This document shows positions 57,916 to 64,000 of a stretch of 64,000 nt of DNA, in pieces. The position numbers and the translations under genes were made by a program. Numbering within the stretch: position 1 is the first letter of the stretch; each line of letters begins with the position of its first letter. The DNA lies in assembly GCA_035631035.1 (NCBI GenBank), contig DASQJL010000011.1:38947-102946 (forward strand), written 5' to 3'. Under the pieces are notes generated by a model. That model searched no databases. It was not told the DNA's origin and saw only the letters and a list, made by a program, of their open reading frames with translations. The DNA is from Candidatus Binatia bacterium (lineage in GTDB: Bacteria; Eisenbacteria; RBG-16-71-46; SZUA-252).

Positions 57916-60430
57916 CGATCCGCTGCACGACAGCCTGGACGAGCTGGCCAGCTCGGTCTCCGACGGCGCGCCGATCGATTGGGGCGCCGCGCGCACGGAC
58001 GCGCTCTCGCCCGAGAACGACGCCTCCTTCCGCGCGCTTCAGGATCTCGCCAAGATCGCCGCGTTCAACCGCGCGCTCCAGCGCGAGCCCGATGGCCATG
58101 CCCCGGATGCCGCAGCCGAGGCGGGAACGGAGGTGGAACCGACCGGCGGCGCCGACGAGCCGGGGCGCTGGGGCCACTTCACCCTCCTCGAGCCGATCGG
58201 CGCCGGCGCGGCCGGCGAGGTGTGGCGCGCATGGGACGCCTCCCTCCATCGGGAGGTCGCGGTCAAGTTCCTCCAGGGGCGCGCCAAGGACGGTCCGGAG
58301 CCGCCCGCCTCCGCCGCGGCCAGTCCCTCGGCCTCGCTCCTCGGCGAGGCGCGCGCGCTGGCCCGGGTGCGCCACCCCAGCGTCGTCGCCGTGTACGGCA
58401 TCGCCGAGCTCGAGGGGCGCCCCGGCATGTGGATGGAGCTTCTCCGGGGCCGCACGCTCGCGAGCGAGATCGAGAGCAAGGGAGCGCTGCCTCCCGTGGA
58501 AACCGCGCGCATCGGCGCCCAGCTCTGCGCCGCGCTGGAGGCGATCGATCAGGCAGGGCTCGTCCATCGCGACATGAAGCCGGCCAACGTCGTGCTCGAA
58601 TCGGACGGGCGCGTCGTGCTCACCGATTTCGGCCTGGGATGGCGGCGGCGGCTGATTCCCGCTGACGCGCCGCGGAAGGGCTCGGGGACGCCACTCTTCA
58701 TGTCGCCCGACCTCCTCGACGGCGGCCCGCCGACGCCGCGGACCGACCTCTACGCGCTGGGGGTGACGCTCCGCTGGGCGCTGACCGGTCATCCGCCGTT
58801 CCACGCGCGGACCCTGGAAGAGCTGCGGCAGGAGGCGCTGCGCGGACCCGCGCGGCCGCTCTCCAGCGAGCGCCCCGACGCTCCCGCCGGACTGATCGCC
58901 GCGATCGAGCGCGCGATGAACGCGGGTCCCGAGCGCCCGGGTCCGTTCACCGCGTCGGCCATGCGGTCGCTGCTCCAGCCGATCGCGGACGAGGGCACGG
59001 ACGAGGCGCGGCGGGGGCCGCGGTCGCGGTCGCGCCGGGCCTCGGTCGCGGTCCTGCCGTTCCTGAACCGCAGCGACGAGGCGGACGAGTATTTCTCCGA
59101 AGGCCTGGCCGACGAGATGATCAGCGTGCTCTCCACCATCCGCGGCCTCCACGTGGCGGCGCGCACGTCGGCGTTCCAGTTCAAGGGGAAGAGCGAGGAC
59201 CTGGCGGTCATCGCCCGGAAGCTGGGCGTGGAGACGATCCTCGAGGGGAGCGTTCGCAAGGCCGGCGACCGCGTGCGGATCTCGGCCCGGCTGGTGCGCG
59301 CCTCGGACGGAGACCAGCTCTGGGCCGAGACCTTCGACCGCCGCATCGACGACATCTTCGCGGTGCAGGACGACATCGCCCAGTGCGTGGTCCAGGAGCT
59401 GCGCGCCGCACTCCTGCCCGGCGACGCGCCGGTCGCGGCCCCCGAGGCGATCCGGGCCGAGGTGGCCGACGCGGTGCGCGGCCGCGGGCGCGATCCCGAG
59501 GCGCACCGCCTCTACCTCCAGGGACGCTTCTTCGCCAACCGGAAAACGCCCGAGGATCTCTCGCGCGCCATCGGGCTCCTGCGGGAGGCCGTGGAGCGCG
59601 ATCCCTCCGACGCGCTCGCATGGGCCGAGCTGGGGAACGCTCATGCCGACGAGGCGTACTTCGGCATGCGGTCCAACGAGGACGGGTACGCGCGGGCACG
59701 CGAGGCGGTCGCGCGCGCGCTGACGCTGGAGCCCGATCTCGCGCCGGCCCACGCGCGGATGGCGCGGATCCAGTTCGTGCACGATCGGGACTGGGCGCGG
59801 GCCGAGGCTTCCTTCCTGCGCGCGCTCGATCGCGATCCCAACAACGCCACCGCGCTCCACGGCGCGGCGATCCTGCTCCAGGCGCTGGGGCGCTCCGACG
59901 AGGCGGTGCGGATGAACCTCCGCGCCATCGCTCTGGATCCCCTGAGCGCGGCATCGCAGAACAACCTGGGATGCGTCTACTACGAGTCGGGCCGGCTGGC
60001 CGAGGCGGAAGCCGCGCTCCGGATGGCCCTGGAGCTGTCCCCGAACCGCTACGGCACGCGCTCGTTCCTGGCGCAGGTGCTGATGGAACAGGGGCGCGGC
60101 GAGGAGGCGTTCCAGGAGGCGGTTCGCGAGCCCGACGACGTCTATCGCCTCCTCACGCTCGCGATCGTTCACCGTCGCCAGGATCGCGAGGCCGAGTCGC
60201 TCGAGGCGATCCGCGAGCTCGCCGCCAAGCACGGCGAGGAGTTCGGATTGCAGGTGGCCGAGGCCCACGGAGCCTGCGGCCATGCCGACGAGGCGTTCGC
60301 GTGGCTGGAGCGCGCGCTCGAGCGCCGCGACAGCGGCCTCATGCACATCAAGCCCAGCCCCCACTTCCGATCCGTCCGGTCCGACCCCAGATGGAGCGCC
60401 TTCCTGAAGAAGCTGGGCCTCGACGACTGA
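57905..60430 (+). CDS. Soluble Ser/Thr protein kinase with TolB-like domain and TPR repeats
   Basis: 841 residues. Kinase domain at about 90-350 with Gly loop GAGAAGEV, VAVK lysine, catalytic HRDMKPAN and DFG (LTDFGLGW). A TolB-like/cyclase-associated domain follows at about 378-500 (SVAVLPFLNRSDEADEYFSEGLADEMI ... FDRRIDDIFAVQDDIAQ), then TPR units (NATALHGAAILLQALGRSDEAV, NNLGCVYYESGRLAEAEAALR). No membrane segment was seen, unlike PknB-type sensors. It starts 11 bases inside the sigma gene, so the two are co-translated, and its partner is most likely that sigma factor. A terminator follows. Confidence 0.94.
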   Translation: MNADDPLHDSLDELASSVSDGAPIDWGAARTDALSPENDASFRALQDLAKIAAFNRALQREPDGHAPDAAAEAGTEVEPTGGADEPGRWGHFTLLEPIGAGAAGEVWRAWDASLHREVAVKFLQGRAKDGPEPPASAAASPSASLLGEARALARVRHPSVVAVYGIAELEGRPGMWMELLRGRTLASEIESKGALPPVETARIGAQLCAALEAIDQAGLVHRDMKPANVVLESDGRVVLTDFGLGWRRRLIPADAPRKGSGTPLFMSPDLLDGGPPTPRTDLYALGVTLRWALTGHPPFHARTLEELRQEALRGPARPLSSERPDAPAGLIAAIERAMNAGPERPGPFTASAMRSLLQPIADEGTDEARRGPRSRSRRASVAVLPFLNRSDEADEYFSEGLADEMISVLSTIRGLHVAARTSAFQFKGKSEDLAVIARKLGVETILEGSVRKAGDRVRISARLVRASDGDQLWAETFDRRIDDIFAVQDDIAQCVVQELRAALLPGDAPVAAPEAIRAEVADAVRGRGRDPEAHRLYLQGRFFANRKTPEDLSRAIGLLREAVERDPSDALAWAELGNAHADEAYFGMRSNEDGYARAREAVARALTLEPDLAPAHARMARIQFVHDRDWARAEASFLRALDRDPNNATALHGAAILLQALGRSDEAVRMNLRAIALDPLSAASQNNLGCVYYESGRLAEAEAALRMALELSPNRYGTRSFLAQVLMEQGRGEEAFQEAVREPDDVYRLLTLAIVHRRQDREAESLEAIRELAAKHGEEFGLQVAEAHGACGHADEAFAWLERALERRDSGLMHIKPSPHFRSVRSDPRWSAFLKKLGLDD

Positions 60431-60436
60431 GCGGCG

Positions 60437-60464
60437 GCTCCCGCCCCCGGGAGCGCTCTTTTTT
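60437..60464 (+). terminator. Intrinsic terminator after the kinase gene
   Basis: GCTCCCG and CGGGAGC form a 7-bp stem with a CCCC loop, followed by GCTCTTTTTT. It lies seven bases after the kinase stop. Confidence 0.75.
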
Positions 60465-60541
60465 CTTTCGCGACGGCGCGCGCGGCCTCACGCTAGGGTT
60501 CCCCCCCATCGACGAAGCGCGCCGGATCACCGGAGGATACG

Positions 60542-61012
60542 ATGAAGCGATTCCTGTTCGGCTGGGCCGCGGCTTGCCTGGTTCTCGGCGCGGCGCTCGC
60601 GATGCCACCATCGCATGCGTCCGCCGCGACCCGAGACCGCGCGGCCGAGGTGCGCGCCGCGGAGCGCGCATTCGCAAAGACGATGGCGGACCGAGATCTC
60701 AAGTCCTTCGGCGGCTATATCGCCGTGGAGGGCGTGTTCTTCGGGCGGAACGGCGCGATCCGGGGACGCAAAGCGGTGGTGGAGGCCTGGACGAAGTTCT
60801 TCGATGGCCCGGAAGCCCCCTTTTCCTGGGATCCGGAGACGATCGAAGTCTTGAAGTCGGGCAAGCTCGCGCTGTCGAGCGGCCCGGTGAAGGATCCCAA
60901 AGGCACCGTGATCGGCACCTTCAGCACGATCTGGCGGCTCGAACCCGACGGCAAGTGGCGCGTCGTGTTCGACAAGGGCTGCCCGGTGTGCGAGCCGGAA
61001 ACCAAGCCCTGA
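60542..61012 (+). CDS. Exported DUF4440/SnoaL-like protein
   Basis: 156 residues with a signal peptide (LFGWAAACLVLGAALAMPPSHASA). The mature domain of about 125 residues follows the NTF2-like pattern: RAAERAFAKTMADRDLKSF, YIAVEGVFFGRNGAIRGRKAVVEAW and STIWRLEPDGKWRVVFD. Such domains bind small ligands or act as simple isomerases; the activity is unknown. GGAGG at 60532-60536 fixes the start. It converges on the macro-domain gene. Confidence 0.88.
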   Translation: MKRFLFGWAAACLVLGAALAMPPSHASAATRDRAAEVRAAERAFAKTMADRDLKSFGGYIAVEGVFFGRNGAIRGRKAVVEAWTKFFDGPEAPFSWDPETIEVLKSGKLALSSGPVKDPKGTVIGTFSTIWRLEPDGKWRVVFDKGCPVCEPETKP

Positions 61013-61028
61013 CGGGAGGAATTACAGG

Positions 61029-61673
61029 TCAGGCTTCGGACTCGGACCGAAGCAGGTAACCGAGGTCGCCGCCGTAGCGAACCTGTTCCTGACGCCCCAG
61101 CGCGAAGGACCACGTGATCGATCGGGGAGGCTCCAGGAGGTTCCGGTAGGCGATCGACATCTGTCGCGCGGCCTCGGGGAGCGGGACGCGCCCGGTTCTC
61201 GTGCCCAGGCCGGGGCAGGCCACGATCCCGATCGGGCGCGCTCCACTTCCGTTGTGGCGGCGGACCGCAAGGAGCATGGAGCTCATCGCACGGTAGACGT
61301 TATCGGTTCGCGCGATGGTCATCGGGGTCCGCATCGTGGGCGTGTGGGCCAGGTACGGGTGTTGCGGATGCCCCGTTTCCACGATCATGGAGGTCCCGAC
61401 CGGCTGCTCTCCGAGGTATTCGTCCAGGATCCGGCACTGGACGCGCTCCATGAGGTCCTGCCCGAAGAACCGCGTGATGGCGGCGTCCACGCCGCCATCC
61501 ATCAACCCGAACGAATTGGCCGCGGACACCATGCAGTCGAATGCGGAGAGCCCTTCGAAGCGCCCGCAGACCACATGGACCTCGGATCTTCCCCGAAACG
61601 CTTCTTCCCAGGCTGCGCACAACTCGGGCTTGGGATCCACGAGGACCAGCTCGAAGCCCAAACCATCGCTCAC
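61029..61673 (-). CDS. Macro-domain protein
   Basis: 214-residue cytoplasmic protein. FDCMVSAANSFGLMDGGVDAAI corresponds to the ADP-ribose-binding loop of macro domains, and GIVACPGLGTRTGRVP to the second phosphate loop. It may bind or hydrolyse ADP-ribose or its derivatives. The start GTG at 61673 overlaps the stop of the upstream metalloprotease gene (GTGA). It is unusual to find it downstream of two exported proteins in one coupled set. Confidence 0.85.
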   Translation of the reverse strand: MSDGLGFELVLVDPKPELCAAWEEAFRGRSEVHVVCGRFEGLSAFDCMVSAANSFGLMDGGVDAAITRFFGQDLMERVQCRILDEYLGEQPVGTSMIVETGHPQHPYLAHTPTMRTPMTIARTDNVYRAMSSMLLAVRRHNGSGARPIGIVACPGLGTRTGRVPLPEAARQMSIAYRNLLEPPRSITWSFALGRQEQVRYGGDLGYLLRSESEA

Positions 61674-63367
61674 GGAATCCGGACCACTCTCCCCGACTGC
61701 GGGGCTTCGTCCGATGTGACGCGCCAGTAGTAGACGCCGGCCGGCGCGCGGCCGCCGTTCGCGTCGGTGCCGTCCCACTCCACCCGCTGCGCGCCCGCGG
61801 GGCGCCAGGAGGAGGGGAGGCGCTTCACCAGCGAGCCGCGCGCGTCGAACACCAGGACCTCCGCCTTTCCGGAGTGCGCGAGCGCGAAGCGGATGGCCGT
61901 CCCCGTCGAGAACGGATTGGGAGCGCTGAACGCGCGCGGGGCGCCGCTCGCCTGGGTCGTCGCGACCGCCGCGGCGCCGGTCCACCATCCGATGTCCGCG
62001 AACAGGTACTGGTTCAGGTCGGGGCTGTCGGTGAGGCCGGAGTTGATGAAGGGTTCCTCGAGAAGGTCCGGCGTCGCCGAGACGTCGAAGTGCGACACCG
62101 ACGATCCCGACTCGAGCGGGTTCGGCGCGTAGAGCTTCACCCTCCCCTGCGTGTCGGTGCCCGCGAGGTGGGCGGCGTCGACGCCGATGGTCGCGATGAC
62201 GCCGACCCCGAGCTGTCCCTTGATCGCGGTCGCATCGGCCTGCGTGATGCTCACGACGGGAATCGTGACGCTCGGATCCGACCCGGTCATCCCGGGGGGC
62301 GCTCCGGCCACGTTGTTGCCGATGATGACGGCGATCGCGCCGGCCGCCTGCGCCGCCGCGGCCTTGGACACGAAGGTGCACGTCCCGCGATCGATCAGCG
62401 CGATCTTCCCGGCGATCTGCGCCCCGTTCACGATCGGCTCGCAGGCGTCGCTCGTCGTGCCCACCCCGTCGTTCACCAGCACGACCTGACCCTGGAGGGG
62501 CGGGTTGGGAGGCGGGGAGCCGAAATCGGCGGTTCCGTAATCCTTCTCTCCGGCGATCGCGGCCGGCGAGTCGATCCGCACGATGGCCGCCGGCCCCAGG
62601 AACAGGTGGGCCGCGTTGGTCACGAAGGAGCCGTCCCAGACGAGGTTCCCGGTGTTGAGCGCCGAATTCGAGCGCTGGTTGCTGGTCATCTGGTCCCAGT
62701 GCTCGTTCAGGGTCCGGTCGAAGAGGTGGCGCGTGTAGACGTCCGGCTTGCCGTTCTGGAATCCGCCGGTCGAGAGATTCGTGAAGGTCTGGAATCCCAG
62801 TCCATGGCTCAGCTCGTGCAGCACCACGGCGAGGAGATCGATGTCGTTCCCCTCGTTATGGTCATAGCCGTAGTACCAGCCGGAATTGCCGAGGCAGGTC
62901 GAGTTGTCGACGCTGGAATTGAAGTGCGCGGTGATGTCGCTCAGGGTGGTGGCGAGGTCGGTTCCCGCCAGCTTGTTCGCGAGCGCGATCGGGTACCAGG
63001 TGTTCGCCAGAGGCGCCCCGGCGAAATCGCTCGCCAGCGTGACCGCTCCCGCGCTGCCCAGGACGCCGCTGACCGAGTCGCAAGGGGTGAGGGGGTCGAA
63101 GCGGGCTTCCACGCGGATCGTCACGTTGTCGGGGAGGTACGCGCCCCAGATCTTCCCCGCGGTCTGGAACACGTTGAGCCGCTGCTGGCCCAGGGTCGTC
63201 CCCGGGTTTCCACCAATCGGCGCGGCGGGAGTCGGATCGTTGAAGCCCTCGCCCGCCCCATCGAGGTTGATCAGGACGAAGGATCCGGCCTCGGCGAGCG
63301 GTGCGCCCAGGAGGAGGATCGCGGCGGCCGCCGCGCCGAGGATCGACAGGCGCCCGGTGCGGGTCAT
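61670..63367 (-). CDS. Secreted zinc metalloprotease with PA domain and FlgD-like tail
   Basis: 565 residues. A signal peptide (ILGAAAAAILLLGAPLAEA) precedes a metzincin-like catalytic domain with HELSHGLGFQ, giving two His and one Glu; the third ligand is not obvious. A protease-associated domain is inserted (AQIAGKIALIDRGTCTFVSKA ... GAIAVIIGNN). The C-terminal FlgD/Por-type module reads NPFSTGTAIRF ... ARGSLVKRL ... WDGTDANGG ... GVYYWRV. The ATG at 63367 overlaps the stop of the upstream secreted protein gene (ATGA), and its own stop overlaps the macro-domain start. It is probably surface-attached or released. Confidence 0.9.
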   Translation of the reverse strand: MTRTGRLSILGAAAAAILLLGAPLAEAGSFVLINLDGAGEGFNDPTPAAPIGGNPGTTLGQQRLNVFQTAGKIWGAYLPDNVTIRVEARFDPLTPCDSVSGVLGSAGAVTLASDFAGAPLANTWYPIALANKLAGTDLATTLSDITAHFNSSVDNSTCLGNSGWYYGYDHNEGNDIDLLAVVLHELSHGLGFQTFTNLSTGGFQNGKPDVYTRHLFDRTLNEHWDQMTSNQRSNSALNTGNLVWDGSFVTNAAHLFLGPAAIVRIDSPAAIAGEKDYGTADFGSPPPNPPLQGQVVLVNDGVGTTSDACEPIVNGAQIAGKIALIDRGTCTFVSKAAAAQAAGAIAVIIGNNVAGAPPGMTGSDPSVTIPVVSITQADATAIKGQLGVGVIATIGVDAAHLAGTDTQGRVKLYAPNPLESGSSVSHFDVSATPDLLEEPFINSGLTDSPDLNQYLFADIGWWTGAAAVATTQASGAPRAFSAPNPFSTGTAIRFALAHSGKAEVLVFDARGSLVKRLPSSWRPAGAQRVEWDGTDANGGRAPAGVYYWRVTSDEAPQSGRVVRIP

Positions 63368-63897
63368 TTCGCCTCCCGCGCTGCCGAAACCGGCGTCGAG
63401 AGCACCCGCGTTGCCGTGGCGGAATCGGACGCGCAGCTGGTCCGGAACCGTCCCGATGCGTCGCGCCGGGCGACCTCGAATACCATGTGCCGTCCGTTCA
63501 GGTGGATCATCTCGCCGCCTCCCGGGATCCGCTCGACCGGAAGGGTCTCGTCCATCTCCGGCGCCGCCGGCGCGAGCGCCGCTTGGGCCGCGCGCCGCTG
63601 CTCCGCCGTCGGCCTCGTGGGACGCCGCGTCACCGGATCGAGGGCGATCCAGATCCCCGGGAGCGGCGGGGCGAGCAGGTTCGCACCCTCGGCGGGTACG
63701 GGATCGCCCGGCAGCCATCCGGGTCTCCAGGAGAAGGTCCAGGCGCTGCGACGGGCGGCGCCGGCATCGCACGAGGGAGCGGCGGACGCGGGAGGCGCCA
63801 CGAGGCCGGTGAGCGCGAGCGGACCTGCGAGTGCCATCGCGACGGCGACGGCGGAAGCCACGATCCGGGGAACGCGGGGAGATGGGGAGCGTTGCAT
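63364..63897 (-). CDS. Exported hypothetical protein upstream of the metalloprotease
   Basis: 177 residues with a signal peptide (IVASAVAVAMALAGPLALTGLVAPPASA). The mature part holds two Cys and a Pro/Arg-rich middle (WIALDPVTRRPTRPTAEQRRAAQAAL), then GGGEMIHLNGRHMVFEVARRD. No family recognised. GAGGAGGT lies five bases before the ATG. Its TGA overlaps the metalloprotease start, so it could be a propeptide-like inhibitor or chaperone of that enzyme, as an inference from context only. Confidence 0.8.
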   Translation of the reverse strand: MQRSPSPRVPRIVASAVAVAMALAGPLALTGLVAPPASAAPSCDAGAARRSAWTFSWRPGWLPGDPVPAEGANLLAPPLPGIWIALDPVTRRPTRPTAEQRRAAQAALAPAAPEMDETLPVERIPGGGEMIHLNGRHMVFEVARRDASGRFRTSCASDSATATRVLSTPVSAAREAK

Positions 63898-63977
63898 GCG
63901 GACCTCCTCGACGCCACGCGACGGCCCCGGCTCGGGAGCGGAAAACAGGGATGCGGCCGGACGTCGTGGGAGCCTCT

Positions 63978-63983
63978 ATTCTA
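63978..63983 (-). promoter_or_regulatory. Possible -10 element for the metalloprotease gene set
   Basis: TAGAAT on the minus strand lies about 80 bases before the ATG at 63897. The -35 region falls at the window edge and cannot be judged fully. Confidence 0.25.
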
Positions 63984-64000
63984 CCGCATCACAGGGCTAC

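Overview
The window reads as a GC-rich (mostly around 70% by eye), gene-dense bacterial chromosome segment, open at both ends. No rRNA, tRNA, CRISPR array, intact insertion sequence or phage module was seen. Four large exported proteins end in FlgD/Por-type C-terminal modules (an NPF motif, then V.D..GR.V, WDG and GVYF). That feature, the GC content, the poly-HAMP kinase and the kinase-linked ECF sigma factor suggest a Gram-negative environmental lineage such as Candidatus Eisenbacteria or a relative. This placement is inference from gene content; no ribosomal marker lies in the window.

Layout. 1-3.3 kb (minus): an ABC importer cassette of permease, double ATPase and DUF3798-type lipoprotein. 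3.4-7.2 kb: ring-cleaving dioxygenase, MFS transporter, thioredoxin-like protein and a lipoprotein. 7.3-12.3 kb: cold-shock protein, outer-membrane barrel, beta-helix protein, a three-repeat exported protein and ThyX. 12.3-19.2 kb: a giant subtilase of about 2,300 residues. 19.4-26.8 kb: a two-gene signalling operon, a poly-HAMP hybrid histidine kinase with eight 276-bp tandem repeats followed by a REC-PAS-kinase-REC protein. 26.8-30.7 kb: HAD phosphatase, MurJ, a small acidic protein and endonuclease IV, with two convergent pairs sharing a CTAG stop overlap.

30.9-38.1 kb is the most system-like locus: Nudix hydrolase, Mre11/SbcD-like phosphoesterase, Rad50/YhaN-like ATPase, HEAT-repeat protein and HD-GYP protein, all co-directional and mostly overlapping. 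The ATPase carries a hydrophobic hairpin where Rad50 has its zinc hook. The HEAT and HD-GYP proteins appear to share an uncharacterised N-terminal domain.

38.1-47.1 kb is visibly lower in GC and holds an exported protein, a gingipain-like C25 protein whose catalytic His appears replaced, and a second subtilase, flanked by long non-coding stretches with short repeats. 47.2-54.3 kb: an NtrC-type activator with a degenerate receiver, a GDPD-like exported protein, a GT39-like membrane protein with TPRs, a 49-residue protein, and groES-groEL. 54.3-64 kb: a lipoprotein gene broken by one frameshift, secreted proteins, a chalcone-isomerase-fold protein, an ECF sigma factor overlapping a Ser/Thr kinase gene, a DUF4440-like protein, and a coupled set of secreted protein, PA-domain metalloprotease and macro-domain protein.

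Taken together the window is rich in extracellular proteolysis and in elaborate signalling, with a possible membrane-anchored DNA-processing operon in the middle.
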